The notes under the pieces: generated by a model
Databases searched by the model: none
Told to the model about the DNA's origin: nothing
Seen by the model: only the letters and a program-made list of their open reading frames with translations
Shown here: piece by piece, positions 44,001-48,402 of the stretch
How the letters are laid out: every line of letters starts with the position of its first letter
Position numbering within the stretch: position 1 is the stretch's first letter
Position numbers and translations under genes: made by a program
Assembly (NCBI RefSeq): GCF_014839805.1
Contig: NC_051138.1
Coordinates: 14,102,020 to 14,166,019 of the forward strand
Direction of reading: 5' to 3'
Source of the DNA: Manduca sexta
Lineage: Eukaryota; Arthropoda; Insecta; Lepidoptera; Sphingidae
DNA: 64,000 nt

Positions 44001-46779
44001 ATGTGTTGATTATGTGATGATAAATGATAAGATTTTTTGTTATTAAACTCTCATGAAGCCGAACAATTAACCATACATAATATACTGTAGTTGTTAAGAT
44101 TATAATTTATCTAAAAAATAGCATATATATTAATCACACACACATCCTCATTTTGTGAATTATCGCTTGCTTTAACGGTGAAGGAAAACATCGTGAGGAA
44201 ACCTGCACACCTGAGAAATTCTCTATAGTAATTTTGAGGGTGTGTTAAGTCTACCAATCGGCACTAAGCCAGCGTGGTAGACTAAGTCCTGCCTTCCCCT
44301 CTAATCCCTCCCATTAGTAAAGTAGGCTCGGTTCCTGTAGGACTGTATATATAATCATATACACATTATAAGAACAAACTTTTCTGATTAGTAAATTTTT
44401 GTTGTCAATCCGAAAGTAGGGGTTAGTAAAGTAATAGAGGGACATGACAACTATATTTATATCTATGATATCCTTTTCAGTTCCGTCGGAGCTATCTGTG
44501 TTGAAAAAGGAAAATTTCAATAACTGGTATCACTTAAGGACATATTATGCAGCCGTGCTGGTAACAGGAATACCGATGCAGGTAACAACCTTTTTATAAA
44601 ATCATTATTCATCATTGTTTATGTTATTTATTTACGCAGTAGCTTTTGCCTGCGTTTCCACACCCAAAACAATATTTTTTCGGGGTATATCTTTTCGTGA
44701 TAAAAGTTACCTATATTACTCAGAAGTAATGTGGCTTCTTATTTGTGGAAAAAAAACAAAATGAAAACGAGCTAACACGCCGAAGTTTCTTTAAGTTTTT
44801 GCCGATGCGGTCTTACGGTCTCTTGGGTTCTATTGATTACCTCGAAGAAGCATGAGAACGCTAACCTCTCTCTTGAAGATAATAACAACATAAACTCGTC
44901 CTTGAACTTTTCAGATATGGTTCAGTTTCGTGTACTCCGCCCCGTCGTACTTCCTGTCTGGCCAGCCGCTGGAGTTCTCACGTTTCGTGATGTTCGTGAT
45001 GGCGCTGGCGAATGTGACATTGTTGGCTGACGCCATAGGAAACGTTATAGGGTCCAGCGTCAATCCAATTGTAAGTATTAGATAGGCCTACCAGAAGATC
45101 CATCATCAACCGCAGGATGTCCACTGCTGTACATGTGCCCCCTCCAAAGATTTCCAGATCGACTTATTGGTAGAGGCCCGTATCCAGCGACCTCTTGCGA
45201 CTTTTATGAGGTCATCTGTCCAGAAGATCCAATAATACAAAATTATTGCATTAGTCCGTTCAACCAATTTCACCCGTAACTATATTTGGTTCGTACTCTT
45301 GTGGTGCCAACAATGATGTTACAAAAAATATATAAATGATCTCATGTAGTTATTCTAGCTAAGTTTATGCAATCGCATGGAAATTATTAACAATATTTAC
45401 TTGATTGTTTGGTTAAAAATAATTCTCGATACCCTTGATAATCGAACAGTCTTTTCAAAAACATTTTTAAATACTTATTCCATTATTGCAATTTCCACTC
45501 ATTGGAATATAATTGATTAATTAAATCCATAGACCGACGAGCAACAGTCGTTAGTGTAATGGCTTTGCCTTATTACTAGTTATTGAAATAATTGCAGAAA
45601 TATTCCAACATTGAAAATACAATTCTTCAGGTTATATTCCAAGAGCAAGTCCCACGTTTATGCGATACTCCGTTCGATGTTTTAAACTTAATTTTTCACA
45701 ATTTTGCAAGGATTCTATAATCTTTTGTAAAACCTCACTATAATTATTTAAATGCCCACACTTCACTTCGTTGTTAAGAAATATAAGAGTTTGAGTATTT
45801 GATGCATTTCCTAAAAATTTAACGGAAATTTGTAGTCTTTCGCTTTATTTTTTCTTATATACTTTAATACAGCAACTGCTATACTATGGAGGGTAAACTA
45901 TCTATTATATGCCGGGATTTATATCTGTAACCAATAGGTGATAGGCATAACAATATCACAGATACAAACTTTGGGAAACGTAGCCACACCTTAGCTGTCA
46001 GCCAGTTAGTTGTGCTACAACTAACCCTTTAGCTAAGTGTAACTGTGCGTATACTTTCCAGAATGGCACGTTCTTCGGCGCCATCACGACGTGCGCGATG
46101 ATCGCGTTCGCGGGATTCCTGGTGCTGTTCGCGCACATGAGCCGCGCCATGCAGCTCGTCTCCTACATATCCTTCCTCAAGCACGTGTTCGGCGCGCTCA
46201 TACTCGCCATCTACTCCTACGGGCGGCAGCCTCTCGCGTGCCCTGATACTGAAGATTATTGCCATTTGAGGTAAGGATTCTTCTATAGCTTAACCGGGAA
46301 TATGGAAATGCATTGGGGATGTTTCTTTTGCTGTTCCTTTTAAAGTTTATGTTGTTAATACAAGAAATATGTTACATATTTCGATACGGCGTGGCAAGGG
46401 TTTCTATTTTCCTGGTTACGTGACGTCATTCCATCATTATCCCATTTCAATGTTAGGTCTGTTTGCAAGAATCAAAAACCATCAAGTAATACTCACTCCT
46501 TTGCATTTATGATATACAAAATGATTAGCACGCTTTAAAATGTGCTAAATAAACGAACTTAGTATATCATTTTAACGTTACAATATTCGTGTGTCGATAA
46601 AATAGCATAATATATTTAATAACTATTTTTATTACAGATATCCATCAGAAATCATGAATGAATTCTCCGTGGCCGATGACAGCTACTGGGTAGACATACT
46701 GATATTATTAATAGAAATTGCTGTAGTTAGAGTAATAGCTTATTACACGTTACGGAGAAAAGTTAGAACGTCTTCGTAG
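13978..46779 (+). CDS. ABC transporter subfamily G half-transporter (ABCG1/4-like), 11 exons, N-terminus missing
   Basis: Gene-level entry: join of 13978-14095, 17149-17368, 17695-17840, 33311-33434, 38366-38480, 40366-40586, 41969-42137, 44481-44581, 44915-45070, 46062-46270 and 46638-46779. The joined 1721 bases stay in one frame and give 572 residues before TAG. Seen in order: Walker [11 protein letters not shown]-loop ILQDD, signature [10 protein letters not shown], Walker B VVFLDEP, D-loop GLDS, H-loop TIHQP, then a membrane domain with [22 protein letters not shown] and a CPDTEDYCH loop near the end. The order nucleotide-binding domain then six-helix membrane domain is that of ABCG half transporters, which dimerise in a membrane and in insects move sterols, lipids or pigment precursors. 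Substrate is not inferable here. Relatives are usually 600-670 residues, so about 40-80 N-terminal residues lie upstream. The 15.5-kb third visible intron is unusually long beside its neighbours of 0.3-5 kb. Confidence 0.93.
14096..15659. other. ABCG intron, first visible, left part
   Basis: AT-rich. 14760-14990 carries a Helitron-like reversed 3' portion (GCGACCCGCCCTGGCTTCG, CCGCCCGTGTGAAAGTTTTT). No other feature seen. Confidence 0.5.
15660..15995 (+). mobile_element. SINE family C copy
   Basis: A tRNA-like head with B-box CTGGGTTCAAATCCC is followed by GTGACTGGGTTTTTCGAACT, GGTCGGAGTCAGGAAG, GCGCCGTGATACCCCCGTGC and CTCTCCGGTCATGTC. Same family as 2450-2933 and 58921-59215. Confidence 0.75.
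16570..16760 (+). repeat. Family G repeat, decayed
   Basis: GACCCCACTGCACCTGATAG-TAAGTGG, ATTATGCCGGCC and AGGCTGATCC-CATAACACACTTACGTGGCC match the family order in 57605-57840. Confidence 0.55.
17149..17368 (+). CDS. ABCG exon with Q-loop
   Basis: Acceptor CTTTTCACAG, donor GTAAGT, length 220, ending in phase 0. It encodes the segment between Walker A and the helical subdomain, including [26 protein letters not shown] (Q-loop glutamine) and [12 protein letters not shown]. The open frame extends past both splice sites into intron, which should not be read as protein. Confidence 0.92.
17695..17840 (+). CDS. ABCG exon with signature and Walker B
   Basis: Short 326-bp intron before it with acceptor TTGTTCAAG, a weak polypyrimidine tract; donor GTAAGT. 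It encodes [14 protein letters not shown], the ABC signature [15 protein letters not shown] and Walker [10 protein letters not shown] with the catalytic glutamate. It ends with two bases of the Thr codon that precedes GLDS. Confidence 0.92.
18080..18275 (-). repeat. Fold-back family H fragment
   Basis: GCAACCACGACGGCTGCAAAG, CCAAACGTCGAGAGAAAATG and AACATAAAAAACAGCGACAA resemble a common lepidopteran short repeat, also present at 5930-6165 and 33126-33253. Confidence 0.5.
18755..19050 (+). repeat. Family D repeat copy 1
   Basis: Ordered blocks: TCTCATATGTGCGAGTCC, AAGCAGCTGTGTAGTCACTG, GAACATT-like GTAGCCAG, TGGACATAATAAGACTTAAC, TTATGGGCGATCGTATCGCT and CATCAGGCGACCGGCAA. Copies at 34783, 42402 and (reversed) 58083. 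Confidence 0.75.
19059..19460. mobile_element. MITE family E, full-length, 402 bp
   Basis: Ends CAGGGTCATTTTGACATTGC and its inverted partner GCAATGTCAAAATGACCCTG, about 40-base terminal inverted repeats, flanked by TA on both sides as for Tc1/mariner-type insertion. No open frame. Inserted at the A-rich tail of the family D repeat. Confidence 0.85.
20500..20894. mobile_element. MITE family E, reversed copy
   Basis: CAGGGTCATTTTCACATTGC at the left and ATGTCAAAATGATCCTG before TA at the right. The internal sequence is the reverse complement of the 19059 copy (TCTTCACCTTTGCTGACATT near the left end). Confidence 0.8.
20895..22290. other. ABCG third visible intron: AT-rich with Helitron remnants
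   Basis: 21477-21740 begins TATACTAGCTTTTGCTCGCGGC and runs into CGCGTGAAGGAGTTTTCCGG and the family's ATCCGTCCAGTGGTTTGGGC, a reversed Helitron end. 21757-21960 is a second, plus-oriented remnant. Nothing else recognised. Confidence 0.5.
22291..22340. repeat. Perfect 24-base palindrome with 2-base loop
   Basis: 22291-22314 and 22317-22340 are exact reverse complements (core AGTACTTCACATACCT), separated by CT. The right arm's sequence partly recurs in direct orientation just downstream (GAAGTACTAATTTG). Confidence 0.95.
22377..22533 (-). mobile_element. SINE family A fragment
   Basis: Head half: complement of GGTGAAGGAAACATCGTGAG, B-box region and AACTAGGGTGTCG. The tail half is absent, replaced by the palindromic block. 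22540-22760 is a reversed Helitron-like remnant (TTTTTGCTCGCGGCTCCGTC). Confidence 0.6.
23656..23980 (+). mobile_element. SINE family A, full-length
   Basis: Head GCGGCGATAGCCTAGTTGG, B-box GGTTCATATCC, body and tail CAGGGCTGATATTATTATTA. 5' flank is an (AAT)n run at 23624-23643. It abuts the LINE at 24000. Confidence 0.88.
24122..24928 (-). pseudogene. LINE C-terminal fragment (zinc knuckle plus restriction-like endonuclease)
   Basis: A 268-codon uninterrupted frame ending just before the 3' untranslated tail. Zinc knuckle around residues 74-91, endonuclease core around residues 157-180, then KYLDLAHEV. The ATG at 24928 is unlikely to be a true start, since family proteins continue upstream from the reverse transcriptase. 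Confidence 0.7.
24924..24975. repeat. Two adjacent hairpins with identical TCTG loops
   Basis: CCCAATAC-TCTG-GTATTGGG (24924-24943) and GGACTGGCGGAGACC-TCTG-GGTCTCCGCCAGTCC (24942-24975) are both perfect, sharing two bases. They sit where the LINE coding frame is disrupted. Confidence 0.92.
25185..26000 (-). pseudogene. LINE reverse transcriptase fragment
   Basis: A 271-codon frame with RT motifs A, B and C and the thumb-like segment [30 protein letters not shown] and LDALDRKVR, after which the frame is lost. Coding continues upstream of the ATG at 26000 ([20 protein letters not shown]), so the ATG is internal. Confidence 0.8.
26141..27094. other. ABCG intron, nothing recognised
   Basis: AT-rich sequence without recognised repeats, coding motifs or splice-competent exons of the right phase. 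Confidence 0.5.
27095..27703 (+). mobile_element. Old SINE A split by a younger SINE A
   Basis: The old copy runs 27095-27207 (decayed B-box AGTTCAAACCC, TTTGTGAATTATCGTTCGCT) and resumes at 27541-27703 (GAAACTTGTGTATCTGA to GAAGAGGCCCGTGCTCTACA). The young copy 27217-27540 lies between, with AACATCC repeated at 27201-27207 and 27541-27547. Confidence 0.8.
27217..27540 (+). mobile_element. SINE family A, full-length inner copy
   Basis: Head GCGGCGATAGCCTAGTTGGG, B-box GGTTCAAATCC and tail GGCTGATATTATTATTAT, close to consensus of the window's copies. Confidence 0.88.
27843..28115 (-). mobile_element. SINE family B, intact young copy
   Basis: Near-identical to 2960-3221. Target-site duplication AAAGAGTAAC at 27833-27842 and 28116-28125. 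(ATGT)n tail at the left, tRNA head at the right. Confidence 0.88.
28126..29729. other. ABCG intron with a Helitron fragment
   Basis: 28890-29083 keeps TTTGTACACGCATTACGC and ends GGTGGAGCCGCGAGCAAAAG-CTAGT, a decayed plus-strand Helitron 3' end. Short open frames at 29248-29430 and 29485-29685 match nothing I know. Confidence 0.5.
29743..30098 (-). mobile_element. SINE family A with 5' extra sequence
   Basis: The SINE body occupies 29751-30060. The 13-base duplication GATCAGTTTAATA lies at 29730-29742 and 30099-30111, so 38 AT-rich bases (30061-30098) beyond the tRNA head belong to the inserted unit. Confidence 0.85.
30112..31850. other. ABCG intron: decayed repeats
   Basis: 30150-30260 resembles SINE family B (ACTCCAAAGGGGTAGACAGA). 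30720-30830 resembles family G. 30836-31005 is a right-end fragment of MITE E ending AAATGACCCTATA. The rest is AT-rich. Confidence 0.5.
31851..32334 (-). mobile_element. SINE family A split by about 240 bp of unknown DNA
   Basis: The tail half 31851-32030 and head portion 32272-32334 align to one SINE copy. 32031-32271 is unrelated AT-rich sequence of unknown origin without clear terminal repeats. Confidence 0.65.
32516..32860 (+). repeat. Family G repeat copy
   Basis: TGCACCTGATGGTAAGTGGAG, GATTACCCCTCGACAGTCGG, ATTATGCCGGCC, ATACACAGGCTAATCGCGC and GGCCAATATGGCGAGTTTTA are in family order. An unrelated stretch lies at 32548-32640. Confidence 0.65.
32866..33000. mobile_element. MITE family E fragment
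   Basis: Keeps GTTCGAAAATTACACATTTT, TATTTTACATCACGG and TTTAATAACATAATG. Right half only, decayed, ending near 33000. Confidence 0.5.
33126..33253. repeat. Fold-back repeat (family H) next to an ABCG exon
   Basis: The left arm (TATTTTAATTTTCTCCCGACG) and right arm (CGTCGGGAAAAAATTAAAATA) are inverted, extending outward to GTCGCGG / CCCCGATAAA. The centre has an inner CTTCGTG-ACCACGAAG hairpin. It ends 57 bases before the exon at 33311. Confidence 0.75.
33311..33434 (+). CDS. ABCG exon with D-loop and H-loop
   Basis: Acceptor AATTTAACAG, donor GTAGGC, length 124. It completes the split Thr codon and reads [18 protein letters not shown], then [19 protein letters not shown] with the switch histidine. 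It lies 15.5 kb from the preceding exon, yet phase and motif order fit exactly. A fold-back repeat (33126-33253) ends about 57 bp before it. Confidence 0.92.
34051..34376 (-). mobile_element. SINE family A, full-length with 16-base TSD
   Basis: CTATGTAGGTATATAT is duplicated at 34035-34050 and 34377-34392. Tail (AAT)n at the left, intact head GCGACGATAGCCTAGTTGG at the right. The perfect duplication suggests recent insertion. Confidence 0.9.
34393..34782. other. ABCG intron, unexplained minus-strand open frame
   Basis: A 114-codon frame at 34721-34377 on the minus strand reads [20 protein letters not shown] and [16 protein letters not shown]. Its last codons run into the SINE target site. 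Amino-acid composition looks protein-like but I recognise no family and see no splice evidence. Confidence 0.35.
34783..35090 (+). repeat. Family D repeat copy 2
   Basis: Same block order as 18755-19050: TCATATCTGAGAGTCCACCT, AAGCAGCAGTGTATAGG, GAAGAATATTGTAGCCAGTG and TTTATGGACGATCATATCGC. Confidence 0.75.
35414..35880 (+). mobile_element. Old SINE A interrupted by a truncated SINE A
   Basis: Old copy 35414-35570 (head GCGGCGATATCCTAGTTTGG), resuming at 35832-35880 with AAGGAAACCTGCATACCTA. Inner copy 35571-35831 begins inside the tRNA region (TGTCCGCAGGTTCAAATC) and carries an intact tail. Confidence 0.75.
36296..36643. mobile_element. MITE family E copy
   Basis: TA flanks both ends. Left CATGGACATTTTGACATTGC and right AACGCAATGTCAAACTGACG are diverged terminal repeats; the internal sequence matches 19059-19460. 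Confidence 0.75.
36935..37620 (-). repeat. Family G repeat split by a retroposed insert
   Basis: 36935-37132 and 37598-37620 join into one copy (GATGCAGTGGGGTC across the break). The insert 37133-37597 separates them. The same undisturbed junction is seen at 50840-51060. Confidence 0.8.
37133..37597 (-). mobile_element. Poly(A)-tailed retroposed sequence of unknown origin
   Basis: T25 at 37133-37157 is the poly(A) tail of a minus-strand copy. The duplication TCAGATGCAGT lies at 37123-37133 and 37598-37608. The copy starts inside a reading frame that holds three LSDPEDD heptads (from a 21-base tandem repeat at 37530-37593), then [17 protein letters not shown], an [18 protein letters not shown] run and stop after DVIMIDS, followed by about 220 GC-rich untranslated bases. 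It is 5'-truncated and could be a LINE ORF1 tail, another retroelement or a processed gene copy. I do not recognise the protein. Confidence 0.8.
38366..38480 (+). CDS. ABCG exon after the H-loop
   Basis: Acceptor TTTTTTCCTCCGCAG, donor GTACTT, length 115, leaving one base. It encodes [13 protein letters not shown], a stretch resembling the family's [11 protein letters not shown], and the conserved [10 protein letters not shown] that closes the nucleotide-binding domain. Confidence 0.92.
38481..40118. other. ABCG intron with Helitron remnants
   Basis: 38600-38770 and 38826-39110 are reversed Helitron-like remnants (TTGCTCGCGGCTCCGCTTGC). 39405-39560 is a plus-oriented remnant (ATAAAGCTGAAGTGTTTC). 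A 107-codon minus frame at 40030-39707 has no recognised family. Confidence 0.5.
40119..40343 (+). mobile_element. SINE family A, 5'-truncated, adjoining a splice acceptor
   Basis: Runs from TTTCTTTGTGAATTATCGC to CAGGGCTGATGTTATTA without the tRNA head. The ABCG acceptor AG at 40364-40365 follows about 20 bases after its tail. Confidence 0.85.
40366..40586 (+). CDS. ABCG exon, linker and start of membrane domain
   Basis: Acceptor TATTTTTTTAG, donor GTGAGT, length 221. It begins [15 protein letters not shown], continues through a variable linker and ends [16 protein letters not shown], the amphipathic segment before the first membrane helix. A SINE lies directly upstream, its tail ending about 20 bp before the splice acceptor. 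Confidence 0.92.
41172..41333 (-). mobile_element. Short poly(A)-tailed retroposed insert
   Basis: GC-rich segment with T9 at its left edge, flanked by TGTCATGAGTGTT at 41161-41173 and 41334-41346 (13 of 13). It contains an inverted pair ACACTTCCTTGCCAG / GGAAGGAAGTGT near its right end. Source unknown. Confidence 0.75.
41969..42137 (+). CDS. ABCG exon, membrane helices 1-2
   Basis: Acceptor TTATCTTCCAG, donor GTAAGT, length 169. It reads [20 protein letters not shown] (helix 1), then [22 protein letters not shown] (helix 2). It leaves one base, completed to Phe by the next exon. Confidence 0.92.
42402..42710 (+). repeat. Family D repeat copy 3
   Basis: GGTAGGTCTCTCATATGCGA, GTCAAGCAGCAATATGTAGT, TGGACATAACAGGACTTAAT and TTTATGGGCGGTCGTATTGC are in family order. 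Confidence 0.78.
43063..43276 (-). mobile_element. SINE family B, decayed copy
   Basis: Keeps TTTATCCCCATAGGGGTAGG, ATCGCCATATTGAGCAC, GACTCCGGGTTGG and head complement CGGGTTCCATTCCCGGGTCG. Confidence 0.65.
43650..43687. repeat. Perfect 17-base palindrome with GAGC loop
   Basis: 43650-43666 and 43671-43687 are exact reverse complements (ATAATATTAGGCTATAT). It is AT-rich and lies in an ABCG intron. Confidence 0.92.
44151..44352 (+). mobile_element. SINE family A, truncated copy
   Basis: TTTTGTGAATTATCGCTTGC, GGTGAAGGAAAACATCGTGA and GGTGTGTTAAGTCTACCAAT are present. The tail is decayed. It lies 130 bp before the ABCG exon at 44481. Confidence 0.75.
44481..44581 (+). CDS. ABCG exon, [12 protein letters not shown] segment
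   Basis: Acceptor TCCTTTTCAG, donor GTAACA, length 101, ending in phase 0. It encodes [20 protein letters not shown] followed by [14 protein letters not shown], the intracellular loop and start of helix 3 that are strongly conserved in ABCG1/4-like transporters. Confidence 0.92.
44915..45070 (+). CDS. ABCG exon, helices 3-4
   Basis: Acceptor GAACTTTTCAG, donor GTAAGT, length 156 with both ends in phase 0. It encodes [20 protein letters not shown], then [20 protein letters not shown] and VIGSSVNPI, typical of the ABCG membrane core. Confidence 0.92.
45095..45230 (-). pseudogene. RTE LINE 3' coding fragment
   Basis: The minus strand reads a decayed [10 protein letters not shown], then an EAYVQQWTS-like ending (complement of CAGGATGTCCACTGCTG) followed by the family's GGTTGATGATGG. 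It sits 25 bp after the ABCG exon ending 45070. Confidence 0.6.
45231..46061. other. ABCG intron, nothing recognised
   Basis: AT-rich without recognised repeats. The exon follows directly. Confidence 0.5.
46062..46270 (+). CDS. ABCG exon, helix 5 and extracellular loop
   Basis: Acceptor ATACTTTCCAG, donor GTAAGG, length 209. It encodes [41 protein letters not shown] and [10 protein letters not shown]. The two cysteines match the disulfide-forming pair in the last loop of ABCG1-type proteins. It is much more GC-rich than surrounding DNA. Confidence 0.92.
46638..46779 (+). CDS. ABCG terminal exon
   Basis: Acceptor TTTTTATTACAG. It completes an Arg codon, encodes [19 protein letters not shown] and a last helix ([19 protein letters not shown]), ends RRKVRTSS and stops at TAG 46777-46779. 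The short basic tail after the last helix is the usual ABCG ending. Confidence 0.93.
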
Positions 46780-46903
46780 TTTTATAGTCAGCAAAATGTT
46801 TACGAATCGGTATAGTAAACTTGTTTTTAACAAGCGTATGAAAATTTAAAGCGGGTCTTTAATCGTGTTGTTTAACCTCAAAACAAAATCTAGAATCGGT
46901 TGA

Positions 46904-46909
46904 AATAAA
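46904..46909 (+). terminator. Candidate poly(A) signal of the ABCG gene
   Basis: AATAAA, 125 bases after the stop codon. It is the first canonical hexamer downstream. Cleavage site not identified. Confidence 0.45.
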
Positions 46910-48177
46910 TCGTTTCTTAATTCCTAACCCAATCTAACCTAACCTCACCAGTGTAGATATGGAATTACTCTGCATTTAAAATAATTTAAAAAATTAAGTG
47001 ACAGAACACTTGATTATTTTAATTGATTTCTTTAAATGATATATTAGGGAACACGCAGAAAATGTCTCTCATAGCTAAGGTAATATTTGGTTGCGGTTTT
47101 AGAACAAAATGGTGTTTAGTTTTAATATATTGTAGTTCATATTGAATTGATATTTAAATAGAATTGTAAATGTTGAAATAGCATTTAGTTCTTGTCTTAT
47201 TTATTACAATTTATGCTCAATTAGTTATTATTACTGTTTTTGCCATATTATGATGATGTGAAATATGTATATCAAAAATTGTTGTACATTCTCGCTTGCT
47301 TTAACGGTGAAGGAAAACATCGTGAGCAAACCTGCACACCTGAGAAGTTCCCTATAGGAATTTCGAAGGTATGTGAAGTCTACCAATCCGCAATAGGCCA
47401 ACGTGGTGGACTAAGGCCTAATCCCTTTCAGTAGTAGAGGAGGCCCGTGCCCAGCAGTGGGACAGTATAGGGCAATAAGATGTATATTGTTGGCATAAAA
47501 CTGTTGTGCGCCACACGTCGCTGTGATCATTTATGGGTAAGACACACGTTTCAATCCACTATACTTACTGCATATTTAATAAGCATTACAAAGATAGGTG
47601 TATCCAAATGTATCATGGCAAGTCTAAAAAGCATTCGATCCATTTTTTGGTATGCAATTTAATTTATCCATTGAATGAATTATAAGTTGTAGTACCTGCG
47701 TAAATATAGAAGTGAGAAATTCGACAACTTTATAAATAAAACTGACATTTTTAATTCAATTGGGTTGTCGTGAGAATCAATTTTATCAAAAAAATCAGCC
47801 TTAAATCCTGAAGCGAATAAACGTACATTTACATTTGTATTTATATTTCTATTTAAGGTCAATCGCGGTACCTTGTGGTACACTTGCCGTCTCATTACTG
47901 TGATAAGCTCTCTCTAGCGCGTTAAGAAAATAATAATTCCTAAAAACATTTACAAAAATATTTTAAGAAAAAAATAAACATCTAAATATATTGTTTTGTT
48001 TTATTTACATAGTTTATTATATGTATAATTATTACGAGTTCCGAAATATACTGCATACAAAACATTACAATCGAATACATTGTAAAGTCACCCACAGAAG
48101 TACTTAGCTGAAAAAAAAGCTTCTACACATCAACTTCAATCGAAATATTATTTTATCTAAATTGTAAGGCCTTTGAA
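46910..48177. other. Convergent intergenic interval
   Basis: Between the two 3' ends. 47287-47471 is a head-less SINE family A copy (GGTGAAGGAAAACATCGTGA to GAGGAGGCCCGTGCCCAGCA). 47680-47895 holds a 71-codon minus frame with no recognised family. Confidence 0.6.
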
Positions 48178-48183
48178 TTTATT
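48178..48183 (-). terminator. Candidate poly(A) signal of the SV2-like gene
   Basis: AATAAA on the minus strand about 150 bases after the TGA. A second overlapping candidate sits at 48184-48189, slightly nearer the stop. Confidence 0.4.
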
Positions 48184-48331
48184 TTTATTAAATAAAAATC
48201 GATTGTTAAAACGGAGAGAAAAGTTTAAAGACGATTTGAAATTTTGAATTTGTTCTTTGACTGACTGTAGATAGGAACCTTAATACAAAAACCATCAAAG
48301 TACTAAAAAATACAATATCTAACTGTATTTA

Positions 48332-48402
48332 TCAGCTCGGATCCGTGCTTGGATTAAGTTTTTTCTTTTCTGCAGGTAGAGACCACGCCGCCGCAACGCC
48401 AA
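48332..48402 (-). CDS. SV2-like terminal exon
   Basis: Too short to stand out as an open frame. It was found by looking for an acceptor in the right phase below exon 9: ATTATTTTTAG, then VGVAAAWSLPAEKKKLNPST and TGA at 48334-48332. Phase (two bases completing Val), helix-like start and lysine-rich end all fit. Confidence 0.82.

Noticed and set aside
46029..46265. 78-codon minus-strand frame
   Set aside because: Shadow of the GC-rich ABCG exon 46062-46270.
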